Positions 12,801 to 27,800 of a stretch of 64,000 bases of DNA are shown here, in pieces. The notes beneath the pieces are model-generated. The model was given only the letters and a program-made list of their open reading frames with translations, was not told where the DNA came from and did no database searches. The stretch lies in contig NC_134510.1 of NCBI RefSeq assembly GCF_027942865.1, positions 9,771,183 through 9,835,182 on the forward strand. The letters run 5' to 3'. The DNA is from Odontesthes bonariensis (lineage: Eukaryota; Chordata; Actinopteri; Atheriniformes; Atherinopsidae). Made by a program: the position numbers and the translations under genes. Each line of letters begins with the position of its first letter. The stretch's first letter is position 1.

Positions 12801-15800
12801 ATAGTAGCAGTTTATAGTAAACAGTTTTTCAGCGAGACAATTATCCTTAATGTCTAAAACCATGGCTTCAGACTTCAGACTTCAGACTTTTTCTTAAAAC
12901 CACACTTCCACATTAAGCCTCTGCGCTAAGCTGACCAAGTGATATAAACTCAGATGTGGGTAGTGGGTTAGATTTTGAAAGGAAAAGCAGACACCATGAC
13001 CTCAAAAGACTCAAAGCTGAGCTCCTATTTTGATACCACACCTCTTAAAACACAGGGGGGTGGGTATCAAATTTGCTTTGCAAGTTTAAGAACATCACTT
13101 AATTCCACTTTCTCAGGTTCCCCTGCGTTTAATGAATCATTTGCACCTGTGTTTCTATATCAGGACAGCTGTAAGGTGAGACAGAGAGCACCCTTGAGAC
13201 ATACTGTTAGATAAAACTATCACCAATGCACACAATTATTACTTTGGTGTTTTAACTACAGGTTATCATTCGCTGTCATGAACGTCAGTGTCAGTGCCTT
13301 CTTTGTTGAGCTACTGTTTGTGAACTATAGTTGGCCTCCTAGTGATATAGTACACCTGATCTTATACAGTAGCCACTTAACTACCAAGAAGTCCAGAGAG
13401 ACTGCAAAAAAAAAAAAAAAACATGGACTCTTCACATGCATTTTGTATGACACATGTCAATTGAGCGTCTCCTTGGAAACTAAACACTGGGCTGACTTCA
13501 TAATATGGCGATTAGAATTGGTTTCGCCCCACATATCCCCTGCAACATTCATTAGCTCCTGTGAATTATTGAGCAGAGCTATCCTTTTACCACATACAGC
13601 TCTGCATTTGAGATAAACGTGTGTCCTTTGCCCACAACCAGATCTTTAGAACCCAAATGCAATGGCCAAACACCACCTGAAGACTCAGTGTGTATAGTAT
13701 GTGTGTGTGTCTGAGTTCCTAATGTACCACTGACATGCTTGACGTTGTATCCATGGAAGGATTAAAGGGCTAATTATGTCACAGCCATTGTGTGTTTGCC
13801 AAGCAGAGATTAGGCTAGTATGTAGCTTTGTTTAAGAGATTCATACGAAATCGATTTTAACTGACAGAGTACTTGATAATAAACTGATGAACAACATGAT
13901 ACGAGGGTTGAAGCGACTGTCACCCGGGAACAAGGACATAGAACTACAAACAGCCTTGTTTTATTTTCACTTAATCCCCTCTTACATTCCATTACATTTA
14001 CAGAGACATGCACTTGATCCTGGACCACTGCATGGACTAAGGTCTTCTGACAGACTCAATGGGGTAAAAAAAAAGGCTGCTAGAAATACTAACTATGACT
14101 ACCTCTCCCTCCCTCTGTGATGGGCCACCTTTGCAAAGATAACTCAACTCTTCAGGCTTAAAAAAGTTACAGGTTTAACTTCAGTCTGCATCAAATTTAT
14201 TAATTCCAAACTGCAGACTGAACAGCTATCAATAAACACAGAGACACGTGTGTTGAATTATTAAAACCATGAGGAAAAAAAGAATAAACATGAAGTATAA
14301 ATAGATTCTCATGGCAGCAGGCAGCTGGTACACTGTACCCAGTCCAAAAGGGTTGCTTATTGTGTTAAACACGGTCAAATGTAGGTGACACTGCTGATGA
14401 GTAATCATACGCTGCTCATTGTTCAATTCCATGCTAGCGCATCGGGGCTCTCTTACCTCTGGGCCAGCAGCTACACACAGCCAGAAACCTGAGCCACTCT
14501 CTTGGACATATGACAGATTCAAATGCAAAGGTGAACTGCAAGATCTCTACAAGCCACTGGATTCTTCGTCTCCTGCGAATTATCTGAAGTGAATGCCTTA
14601 CTTCTCTGTAATCTTTTAAAAATAAAAATAAAAATTGTACAAAGAATGAATTTGTTCAAATCATCACTGATATAGTCAGAACTCAAGTATATCAGGGTTT
14701 GTTAAACTCCAATGCTGTGCATAGTTTTTTATATTGCCCCAAAAATCTGAAAACTCCAAAAACATTATGTTCTGTCATCACTGCTCTTGTGCCATCATGT
14801 ACTCTGGCATTTTGGTATGAATTCCACTGCAGAAGAGACGTGAGATTCTTTGCAATTAGGTGGGAAAACAGGGAGAAAAATATGTGAATATACGTGTAAT
14901 TATGCATATTAAGCCCAACGATGGAATGATGACCCATTCAGGTTGTTCTCTGCCTGTTGCCCAATGGCTGCTGGGATAGGGTCCAGATGAGGCTCCTCCC
15001 TCAGAAACAAAATATCATTTGAACCAAATATTTTAAGCATTTTCACACCACATCATTGGTTGGATTAAGCTATCACAATATGATTTGGAAAATTAAAACT
15101 GGTTACAAAATGTTAAACCCATATGTTGCTTTTCCTAATATGAGCAAAATCATCTTCAGAGTCTAACAACTGCAAAAAAAAGTACATAAACTGTTAATGA
15201 ACTGTTAATGAAAAGCTGATAAAAGGTTTCAAAGTTTCAAAGCAACAGACAAACAGCATCATTGTCACCATAGAAACTTATAGCACTCCTGTCTGCCTAG
15301 ATAGCAATGGGCACAGAAAGAGAAGGATGGATGCATTGCTGCAGGAATTCATTCATCCAAAGGGCCCATCCTGAATGATTGTAGAAGGTGTCACGGCAAA
15401 AAAATAACTACACTCAAACATTTAATGTATCTGGACATAACAAAACAAAAAAACTTAGGTAAGAACCCCAAATGATCAATAATGCAGAACATAGTACATT
15501 GTATCATTATTCATTTAACAAAAACTAAGCCAAAACACAGACAAATGTGAAAATCTAAGCACATTCCTGTTGTTTCTGTAGAAATCAAGAGGGAATGTGA
15601 CAGACAGGGTCCTGCTAATCAGATGCAGAGGCAGAGGCCGCCTCCATAAAAGCAGAGTTTTTCACAGTTTGCTAGTCTGAAGCATCCAGATGTGTGATGA
15701 CACAGAGCCAAGTGGGAAAAACAGCAGGTATATTCTTAGAGGTGCAACTGTTGCAGTCTGGGAAGGGTTAAAAGGCCATTTTCAAACAACTTGGGAGTCC

Positions 15801-18800
15801 ATCCTTCTACAGTGAGAAAGATTATTTATAAGAGGAAAACATTCAAAACAGTTGATAATCGTCCCAGGAGTGGCTGTCTGAGACACTTTTCAAAAATCTA
15901 AGAGCTACATCTCAGACTACTTATCTCAGGTAGCATATTAGATTAATAAATATGGGTCGTTTGCAAGGGTTGCCAGGACAAAGCTTTTTCTCTTTGTAAC
16001 GAACATGGTAGCACAGCTTAGGATTGAAAATGGGCATCTGAACAAACCACATGACCACATGACAGATGAGCCCAAAGTGGCGATGTATTGCCATATTACA
16101 CAGCGCCACTTTGGTGAGAACATGTCAACATGAACACCTCATACAAACTGGCAAACACCATAGCAGATGGCTGATGATTTGGGGCTGTTTTGCATTCACA
16201 TGGCCTGGACATCTTGAAGTCATTAAGACAGTCATGAACTCTTCTGTATAGCAAAATATTCTAAAGTCAGATGTGAGGCTGAAATTGGGTCAAGCTTCTT
16301 TTTTTTTCATGTCTGAAAAAGGGAAGAATCAAGGTCTTTTGATGGCCTAGTCAAAATCCAGAATTCAACTCAGTAAAGAAGCTGTGGTGGAAGTCAGAGA
16401 GCTGTGCACTAATAAATGCCTGAAAACCTCAATGTACTGAAGCAATGCTGCAAAGAAGAGTGGGCCAAAATTCCTTTCACAGCGATGTGAGACTGATAAT
16501 GTCTCACAGAAAACTATCACTTCAAGTTATTGCTGCTAAAGGTGGTTCTACAAGCTATAGTATCGTGGTTGTACTTACTTTTTAACATTCTACATCTGAA
16601 CTTTTACTTCGCTTTTGTCACAAAATAAATAGAATAAAAATAAGCTTTAATATGCCAAGTGTTGTTGTTTATCTGAGGTTGTATTTCCCTAAATTTAAGA
16701 CTTGGTAAAGACCACGTGATTTTTGTCCTGATGTGTAAAATCTTATAATTGAAAGAGAGTCATTTTTTTTTTTAGATTTAGATTTAGATTAAGATATATT
16801 TACCTTTTTCTAAACTTACTTCTCCAGTTCATAACATTATTGCTAGCCTCGTTTAGCGTCCGTTGAGGCATTGGCTCATAAAATGCATAGTATTTCTTCA
16901 ACTTTGCAGCTAACACAAAGGAGCTAAAGAAGCTAAATCCTCCAAAGAATGGCACATTGTTCAATATTTTACATTGTTTTTAGGAAGAAAAATTTTAGTA
17001 CACAATAATATGAAGTAATAATAGTAGAGGCTATGTATTCATGATGGATATAAACATTATATTGCTAAATTCCATTTACTCTTGCTTAGTGTGTAACTAA
17101 CTACTATTAACAATGGCCCAGTTCTAGCCCCAGCTATGCACACAATCAGTAAAATGCCACGCAGCCACTGTTTTTGGCAGCATGAATTGGAACAGCACAG
17201 GTGGAATCAGTTTCACTTAAAATACGTCCACCTCAGTGAATACAATTCCAAGCTGTCTCGTGAGCTACAGGCTATGGCTAACTGGAGCACATAAGGGAGC
17301 AGGGATGTAGTCAGAGTTATCATTTACACCTGTGACTGTATTGATCTTAAAGTTAAATGTTTCTGCCTTCTTATCTCTGCCCATGTTGCATTAGTTAGTT
17401 TAGTTAGGCTTAGTTGGCCCCGTTCTTCGATAAGGTGTGACAGTGCACCGCTGTGGCCAGTCTACTGCTATGTTAGACATATTTTAGGCTCTCACAATTA
17501 CAAGACTGCAAGCTCTACACAGTAAAGCATAACAAGTAATGATCTCTTTTTTGTCCCATGTTTTATGCCACACAAAAACTGTTTTAGCTGGATACAAAGT
17601 AATGCAGTGCCTGAGAATACACACACATATGACAATCTTCTCTGTATTCTTTTAGGTTTAACATACAGAAATGGTACTTTTTCAATCCCAGAACCATTAA
17701 GAATTTCTCATTCATAAAAATAAAACCTATTGTTGTAAACTACTTCCACAAAAGTTTATTATATGCTTCAACTAACACACTTAGAAATTGTGTAACAGTA
17801 ATATACTGTTATATCATGCTGTGCACGCAGTTGCTTGGGTCATCACAATATATTTGTTCCTGCTTGGAGGAGATCAGAATGGGTCTGCACTATTACTTAC
17901 GTGTCTGGCTCTGGCTCCTTGTCATTTTGGGACTTTTGCTGGGGCTGAAGAACGTTATTTACCAGCTCAGTAATCCCACTAAAGGGAAACCACCTGTTTA
18001 AACAAGCAAAGTTTGACTGAAACATCTTAATGAGTCATCATGGGAGGGGAACAATTTGTCCTTAAGATGCTATTTGGAAAGCGGGTCAGTTTCAAGGAGT
18101 GAAAAAATGACAGGAGCATTCACTACAACCAGAGCAGAGGCAGGAGAGGGGCAAGTTATGGGCAGAGCTGCAATTACTGGAGCACTGACAACAAGAGACA
18201 GTGTCAGAAATACAGTGAGGAAGATATAAGAAGACAGAAAGATGAGACTGACGGGCCTAAAGAAGACAGAGGGACAGTAAAAGCTGGAAAGCACTGCAGC
18301 CAGTGGAAATGAGAGCTGCATTAAATGCTCAGCTGAGGGTAAAAGAAGTATCACTAATTCCAGTTTGTTGGTGCAGTAGGCGTCAGGGTGTCAGACTCGG
18401 AAGCCCTACAGGTAGACGGAATCAAAATGAAGCTATAGTTCAGTAGAGCAGGACAGGTGCAACAAATACTCATTTGTAGACAGACTACGAGGCTGCACAA
18501 GCCAACAGGAGTGCAGATGACAGACAAGATGAAGATGGGCAGCCAGTTAGAAACCAGGAAAAAGGGAAGGGTTTAGGAGCCTGGTAATTTAAAGAAAAAT
18601 AGGAGGTAAAAAAAAGCTGCTATAAAGGCTAAGCCATTGTCATTAATGTCATGGAAGTCAGCTGTTTCCCATTGACTAAATTAACTAATGTAGTCTATAT
18701 AAATTCACTGAGAGATGTAGAAATAATGACTGAAAACTTGATGGCTGCTACTGTGCTGTCATCAAGTGGTCACAGAGGGTCACAGTGGGTTTTCCTTGAC

Positions 18801-20661
18801 ATTAATGTCATTTCTTTCATTTAACCCCCAGAAAAAGAGGAGAAAGCCATATGAAGCACACAGCACTGACTGCCAGGAAGAAGTGTCAAAGCCTAGAGCA
18901 CTCCGGGTAATGCAGTTTACTTACTGTGCCGGCTGAGGCTTTGGTTCTTCTTTGATCCTAAAACATAAAAAAATAAAAAGGTGTGCACAGCTCAGTGCAT
19001 ACAGAACACAAATAAATGAGGAAAACAATCTAAAAGACACAAAAAGTGACACTGTGATGATGCCACAAATATGTGCATGACATTACCAATTATTCAGAAT
19101 TTCATAAATAATGATTTAATAAAAACAATAGTGCAACAATCATAATGGCACTGATGAAAAAAGAAAACATTGACAGAGTAACTTTAAAGATGGAAAAATA
19201 AAAATGAGTGAACTGGATCTACTTCAGCTTGAAAAAGACTTCAAAGCTTCGTGTGATCAGCATCCTCTCTCAGACCGGATGTTCTAACATGAACAAACAC
19301 GACTTCTCAAAGATAGCTTCAGCTTTTCACTACAAGAGGGTCCAGTCCCAAATTCTAAACCATCTCCCTTTCACAAACTATTACACAGCCATGACAATGA
19401 CCTTTTTTAGGAAAAGTCACAATCATTGGTGCCCCTTCACCACCACCACCAACACAGCAGCATCACGAAGAACAGCAAAACCCCTACACCAGTTCCAGAG
19501 TAAGCAGCAAAACATACTGAGAGACAACTGGCCATTGCCTTGAACTGTAAGCCGGAAAGCACCAAAGGCTGGCTTTGAAAGTAATATTCTGTATTCTGTG
19601 TAAACTTCCACTGCATCCTGTTAGCAACACATGCTAATATACAATAACTGATAGCAAGGCACTGAACAATAAAACTGATGTGGTTACTGGTAAAAATTTT
19701 TTTTTAAAAAGATCTAAATTGGTTCAAAAGTTTGAAGACATCCATTAAACATTCAGAAAGATCTAAATTAATTCTAACCCCCAAATTTTCCTTGCTGTTA
19801 GCACCCTTTGTCAAGGCCTGACATTTAAGTATATGCATGCACCCATAACAACAATATACTGTTATTATACATTAAAGTATGCGCACACTTCCATAACGAT
19901 TTTTCTATTTCATATGAGGAATAAATGCACTGAAATTGTGTCTTCATCTTGATCACATTCAAACTTAACACTTAAAACTCATTAATATCATCCCATTTCC
20001 AAATCACACCTGAACAAATGTGAATAGCAACAGATGAATCTTGTGACGTGTATATGCTTCTTTAACTGCCTTTAGTGGAACATTATACCACACACAAGCC
20101 AGTTTTCAACAAGATATCAATAATGAATTGATTATGGTTAATGTTAGAGGAAGTGCACCAAATTTCTTAAAATCAGACATTTTCTTTTTTTTGCCCAAAT
20201 TTGAGTTTCTTTTGTTTTTTTTTGTTTTTTTCTTTCCAGGATATACAAATGCACGATAGTAGCATAATCTTTTCTGTATACAGTGATGGAAAAATAACTA
20301 ACAATGTCAGAATAAGCCAAAGAAAGCTACAAGCTAGATACAAATATAATTTACTGACAGAAAAGAAATGTAACTATGAGTGTAAATTGATATTCATGAA
20401 TGTCTCAAGATTAAAATGGTCGACTGATGTGTATTATAACAATAGCAGTGTGTGAGAGCTCATGTATAACTAAATCAGTGTTGAGCAGTGTTGAACATTT
20501 TCATGGCTTTTTATTCCAATAAATAACTTTTCGACACTCTAATGGACATTTTGGTTCAGAAACACAACATGACAGCAGTTAACACATAATACCACCACCA
20601 TTTACCAGCACTGCTGTTAAGTACTCCCCATGCAGAAATATCAAAGCAGCTGTCAGTTGAA

Positions 20662-20709
<48 letters not shown>

Positions 20710-21792
20710 GAGACCACCACACTGTTTTGCATCTCTCTTGCATCTGTGCACCATCAAAACTGCCAGTTTATCCACTCTCCCCTGTTTTAAGTTACTGTGA
20801 CTTTAAGCTAAACAGTGAAAAGTCGCTGCTGAGAAACCCACACCAGACACTCACACACCTGATCTCCGCTTGTTGCAGGCACGTCATATATTTAGCTTTA
20901 CATCGCTGTGTGAAACGGAACGTGTTAATTAAATGGTGTCAGTTTTTGACCGAGACACAGCAACAAAGCTAAATTTGGTACATTTGAGAGGTGTGATATT
21001 TCTCATTTTTACATGTCCCATCTAATAAACCGAGTGCTCGAGGCTCACCACTGCTACTGCTGATCATTTTCATTATTGCTGGAACTTTTTTCCACAACTC
21101 ACTGTAGTGAGAATTGGAGAGAAACTGGAAGAATTTCCCATGACCTCAGGTAAATGCGATTACCAAAGACATTTTTGGAATAAATTGACAATTGTACAAA
21201 AAACATTTTAGAAAACTGAAGGTTGCAAAAGTTTGTCCTTCAAAAATCTGCTGCTGCTGCAAGCTTCCATCATAATGAAACTCCTCACCAGCAAGTGCTA
21301 GTAACTCATTTAATCTGAGTAACCCAAAAACTTGTATCCTAATGGAACTAACAGAGGCCTAACAATAAAGAGTTGATTTATCAAGATGACAAATAATTGA
21401 GAAAATTAAATAAATATTCAAAACACATATTCCGCCACATTAAATTATTACACTTCATTCTAATCGCAGTATGTACGCTGCTACTCCTCAAACATACACT
21501 GAGGCTGAGGCAGATCTCATGGAAAGCATCAGAGTCTGTTTTAGCAAGAGAAAAAGCACGGCAAAGTGAGAAATCAGTCTCTGTGATCTGTGTCAGATGA
21601 GTGAGAGAACACACAAGAGAAGATATAGTTCTGTGTACCCATCAGTCTCGCTGGTCTGTTTTCCAATGAGCCAGTCCATATTTATCCTCTCACTGTGTTG
21701 TTCCGATGACCTGCAGCGTCGTTCTTTATTGATCCCATCAGCCTCGTCTCTGTGGTCACATTACAAGCCTCATATTTATCTGATCGAGCCTG

Positions 21793-21862
<70 letters not shown>

Positions 21863-24800
21863 AGACAGCTGCCGGGCAGAGTGTTTGTGTGTGAGCCTAC
21901 GTCCACGCATTAGTGTGGCCGTGCGTGTTGTGTGAGTGTGTATGTGTATGTGTGTAAGAGCCCATATCCACCCATCCTTGTGTGTGCTGTACTCATATGT
22001 GTGACGCCCGTGCAAGTGAGCGAGTTCGTTGTGTATTATTTGACATGGGGCAGTAAAATGAGTGAGTGTAAAATGTCACAAGTGACGTATTTCGTATCCT
22101 GGCTGCTAAGGAGGCCTGCAGGGCACATACGGTCTCTGTTTTCCATCTTTTTAACCTGCACACTGCACCACAAGAACCCCCAGTGTCCAACATACAGAAA
22201 AAAAAAACACTGATACAAAGTTAAGCGTATATTTCTGTTGTTAAGTTTTAATTACTAACATGATGTTCCACCGAAAATGCTATTTTGTGCCTTCCATACA
22301 TCAGTGGCTTTCAAACTGAGTTCCAACAGTGAGTAATGCTACACTGCTCTCTAGTGGAGAGACGTGCCGCATGGGCTTCCAGGAGCTGGTTTCCTCAGTT
22401 TTTATTAAAGAGCTTCATTTCAAGCCATATTGATCTAACTTCTGTGTTGTTGCACTTTCTGAATGTTTGGGTAGTTTAAAAAGTAATGTTCAATACACTT
22501 TTATTGTTTTAGTCACCAAGCACCGTGCTGGATCATATTCTGTTTGTCTGCAAATAGGGTGAGGAGGTAGAGTGTGGTTACAGGGCAATCCAGAGCCAAA
22601 ACAAACAATTGGATAATCAGTCAGCCTGTCAGCTTACAATTACTTCTTAAGTGATACATTTCTGAGCAAAAACGAAGATAGTTTTTAATGTTAACCTACT
22701 CTGTATAACACATATCTGAAACTCTAAGCAGTTTGGGAAAGCTTTTACTGTATATGTACCATTATGCTGGAATTAACTGGCAGTAATGGTGGGGGGAGGG
22801 CGGGGGGGGGGGGGGGGTTGCACACATCAGGGGCACCTGTGATAGCATCAGCTTGACAAAACACAAAAAGTAAAAGAATACCAATTCCTAACCGTTTTCT
22901 CCACTGAGGCATTATACCCTCAACAAACAAGTCGGCACCTCTTTTGCTGTTGATTTCAGCTAGCTTATGTGGGAGATAAATCCTACTGGGAACGCTGGGG
23001 TCATGCTGCTCCTTCTCTAAACACAGCAAGACAAATATACAGTAACCTATCACTAGGTCCCAAACATTTTCATCAACTCTAAGATAATTAATGAAGTGTC
23101 TTCCTGTGAAGATACCTCTGCAGTCAGCAGGAGAGGAGAGGAAACTAAAATGTTTAACATATACCTCGCTATAAACCTTGAATTCCTGGTGTCACCAATA
23201 AACTGCAGTTTCTTCGCCACAATGTTTAAGACAAATACATGAATGTGGCAGCTGTGCAACAAGCCCAGAATCATCACTTCCTAAGCAACAGAAACCGGGA
23301 CAGTGCATGCCGTACAAGTGTGGCATACAATGCACAATAAACACAGTCATCATTAACAATTGTCAAGATGTTGATAAAGCGAAAAGGTTTTGAAGAGCCA
23401 CTGCACACTGCCTGCCCAGCATAAAACAGCAGTAAATAAAAAGCTAAGAACAGGCTGGTGAACATCCCTTCAAAGCCACAGCTGTTCCAACTTTGTCCCA
23501 TAGAGGGCTGGAGCCTGTATCAGTTGAAACTGGGTAAGAGACAGGAGGCGTCATAGACAGAACCCCAGTGCAAACACAAAAAAACACTGAATAAAAGTCA
23601 TTAGTTATCTTGGCATTGCTTACCCATGAACAGAAAACTGAGCAAGTGGAGAAAACTAAGCCAAAGAACAGGGAGGAAATACTAAATCATCACAGGTAAG
23701 ACTCCAACTGGCCAGCAGGTTTAAAAGCAGAATCTTGTGAAAATATACTGTAGCTGCTCACATTTGTACATCCTCCATCAAACATTAGATAATGGTATGT
23801 GTGCTGAGAAATATTGCAATTACACATTCAATACTCTCCCTATGGTAAACCGCTGCTCAGGAACATTTATTTCCATATGAGATATTACCCAAACATCGAC
23901 TCAGGCACTAAGAGCAGTAAAGATATGTTATAGTGCATGATGGTGCTATTTTCTATTTGGGGGAAATGTTAAATGTATGAAAATGTAGCTATATATCTCT
24001 ACAATATGCAATATATGTACAAATCTCCCCACAAATTATTCAAGAATAAGACGCTGCCTGAGAGGCGGCCTCATCTTGGCATCAACACTGGTGTCGGGAA
24101 TGTGTGATATGGCAAAGCAGTGACCCTTAAGGATCTCTGAGTCCACTGCAGACCGAGTGATAATTGGATCATAAGGGAGTAATCTGGCTCAGTGGGTAAA
24201 TACCAACTACATACATCATTAACACTATTCCAGCCAGGAGATGGAGTTAATGCTGTCTCAAATCACTCTGAGGGAAGTTATCATCAGGGGAAACCCTCAC
24301 ATGAGGCTATGGTGCTGCTGAATTCTGCTCCAGTCTGGGCTGTAACAGCTAAATCTATGTTAGTTCACCATCATATTAATGCATATGAATATATTTTTTA
24401 ATAGTTTTCAGTTTATTTTCTTTCATTATATTGAATCACATTTTTCATTTTACATAAGTCTTTCCGGGGACTAGTATTGCAACGTCTGCAACGTCCTTTT
24501 AATAAGAAATAAAATAAATACATCTGATCAATTAGATGTGTTCCATGACAGTGAATTTCCCATCACTACTTTAATGCACGTGGGGTATTTGGAGTTGTGC
24601 GTTAGTAAGCCAGGCTTCAGGCTTTTATAGAGATGCTTGTGTACAAAAGTGGGGGCCAAACCATGATAAACAGAATCAATAGCAGTTTTTATTAATTGGG
24701 CTTTTCTTGAATTATGTATGTATTTTTATCGTTACAGTAAAAATCAAGCAGAAACTATGAGATAAAAAGAAAATCAACATGCTGAATATGATGGCACTGC

Positions 24801-27800
24801 AGACTATAAATATACAGAATCCTGGTATTGTACTACATCTACTGTACATCACCTGCAAATTTCAAAGAAAAGGTGTCGAGCGCACTAAAAATAGCAATTC
24901 ATTTAAAGACCCCCGATTAGCTCTTGAGACACCTGTTCATTGAGTCTCTCCAATATATGCCTGAAGAAGCACTACTTAACATTTTCTCTCCACTTCAGAG
25001 GGAATTAGGAGCAGGGAATGGGGTGCTGATAATTTGCTCGGGCATGGGGCGCTGGCACGCCGCGATAGGCAGGGCTGCATTGACGGCAACAGGGCAAGCA
25101 CATTGGTGTGGAGAGGTTGGCCAGCTACCACAGCTGGGGCCTTAGAAAGAAAAGATAAGATTGAATTCTCAAGGCACACTCATCAGAAGAGGCAATCTAA
25201 CGGCACACGAGCCAGACCTCCCGACCAAGAGCTAATATTCAGATTGTCAAACAGAAGTTGGCAACAGCAGGTTTTTCTGAGCGACGGGAAGTGGCTAATC
25301 TGCTGCCAAATATAGCTAAAATCCATCCGTTTCTTTAGATTACCTGCCAGGATTCAATTGAGCTTCCCCACATCTCCCCTCCTGAGAGATTTCCAAGTGG
25401 CAAATAGTCAGCTAATCACCCAGCAGCCCACATATTCAGAAGTGCATTTCTATGCAAACGCAAACAGAAAATGTACAATACTCGTTTTACAGCCAGTTTT
25501 CTCATACAGTGAAACATGTACAGTATTACCATAATGAGATCACGAGCAGCATTTAGTCAAAAACAGTGACACACCATGTTTGTGTTCTTGCACATATGTG
25601 CTTGTTTACTTTACTTATGGTGTACCAATCTGTCTGTCTTTTCATGAGAATACTCATTTGCTTCTCCCCGTCAGCCAGTTTTATTCATCTTGACACAGAT
25701 CAATTTTGTTATGTTTGCGATCAGAACTTTTTTCACAGCTGACACTGCCCTGTAGTAACATCACAACTCCTTTGAAAGCACAGCTCAACAGATTGACAGG
25801 GAAAACTAGACAGCAACACAGTCCACCGTTGCATCCATAAATCTGATCTGAAAGTGTATTACGCAAGGAGGAAGTCATATATCAACTCTGTGCTGAAACA
25901 TCGCTCAGTCCTCTGGGCACAAGCTCACCTCCGAAAGGAAAACAGAGGACCCGTTCTGTGGTCAGATGAGTCCGTGTTTCAGTCCCGCTGCATTTTAAAA
26001 TGGACACTAAGTTCTACATTCCACAGATGAGAAGGACGTTCAAGCAGTTGTAAGCAAAAGGCGTGAAATGCTGCAATTTTTCTGGTATGGGGGTGCATCA
26101 GTGCCCATTGGATGTGTGATTTGTGAGGGTACATTTATTTCAGAGGCGAATGTTGGACTTTTTCTTATTTTCCCATGTTGTTTATTTCAGCAGGACAATG
26201 CCAGATGTTGTTTAGCACGATAACTGTTGCGTCATATACACAGAGTGTGTGTGCTTGAGTGGCCTGCCTGCAGTCCAGATCTGTCTTCAATTGGAAATGT
26301 GTGGCATGCAATGAAGAGGAGAATGAGAAAAAAAATTACCATGAGAGGTGAGCAGCTGAAATCTCGTATTCAGCAAAGAATGGACACAGGTTCCTCTCCT
26401 AAAACTGTAATCAGCAGTATCCTTACTTCCTAAATAGTTCCCAAATAGATTAAACAGGAAGGGTGGTATAACCCAAGGATAAACATGTCTTTCCAAACTT
26501 TTTTTGGGGTGTGCTGCTGGAATCAAATTATCTATATTTTCAAAATACAGTTGGTATTACAGTCGGTGGAGTTAGCCAGCGAGGACAAAACCTGTTGACC
26601 ACGTCATTCCCAGCAGCAAGCAGTCAGTCGACTGCACTGAAACTGCAGTCAAGCGTCTCTCACTGAGAGCTATAATAATAGCCAAGCCATAGCTAACAAT
26701 AGAGAGGTAATAGATACCCTGCCTATTGTTGCCCTAGCTTGCTCTACTCCTTCCTGTCCCAATTTATCACTGCAGCACGCCAGTATTAGCTTTAGTGACT
26801 TAACTACATACACAGTACCCAGGCAGACAAGTACAAGGCAGGGCAATCTGATATGACCTCACAGCACACAAGCTACACCCAGCACATTGCTAAAATATTA
26901 CTATAGATGACTCATGATGTTAGACACAGAAGAATTGAAAGTATGAGTTTTCACCTCATGGGGTTATTATACAATGCCTAAACTGCAAGCAATGTGAATA
27001 TCAGCCCATTCATCCAAATTAACATATGAGTGACTACAATACTGTACGACCTGAATTAACTTGAACTTGGTGGCTCCCAACATCTGTCTGGTGGTGGAAA
27101 GATTTGTTTGACTTTGCCTTCTGTAAAATCCCAAATGAAAGGATTCCCTGGCATTAGTCGCCTCTCTGGACAGATTTTAAGCCAACCAGCTAACCAAACA
27201 TCCAAGCAGCCGCCCCCTCAAGGATAAGGCAACCAGCTTCAGCTCGCTTACAACAACCACCTTCATAAAGAAAAATTGTCATTGCCCAAAGGGTGCCTGC
27301 TTGTCCTGTCTTATTTCAAATGCTAGTGTTTGTTACACTAAGGAGGTATCTTATGTATGTGTGCGCCAACGCTCCTTCGCCACTCTCCTTGTTCCTCTAC
27401 TACACATCCAGGCCATCTCTTCATCAACATGGCGATGGTGGCAGTATCTCACTGGGATGAGTGATATTAAGAGATTAGTCGGAGATCCTCCATCAGACTT
27501 CAGCTGAGGAGCCCGATCCCAGGATAAAAAAAAAATCAGCTTTCTCCTGATCAGTACCAGTTGATGGGGGAGAAAAGCAGGCCTCTTTGCTTTTACGTTC
27601 ATTGTACACACATGCTTAACTACACAAAACAAGCAACTGTGTTTACACATCCACACATTGGCATACTGAACCCCTTGAATATTGCATTTAACGCACTCAT
27701 AAAGCCACCTTCAGCCCTGGGCAGAGTGAGCAGCAGTCTGCATGCTGCACGGTACGTGTAGGTTACACAGTGGGTTTATATAAGGACCATGGCTGCCTTA

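Larger units (their letters stand above)
12525..17900 (-). other. rims2 intron 3 (5.4 kb)
   Basis: Non-coding. It contains a triple 'cagactt' repeat near 12868-12890, a LINE/SINE-tail fragment at about 14936-15000 and a degenerate Tc1 transposon at about 15690-16740. The rest is A/T-rich DNA in which I recognise nothing. Confidence 0.85.

Noticed and set aside
21597-22015. Open frames with CLPA or GRQA repeats
   Set aside because: Created by the (CTGC)n microsatellite.
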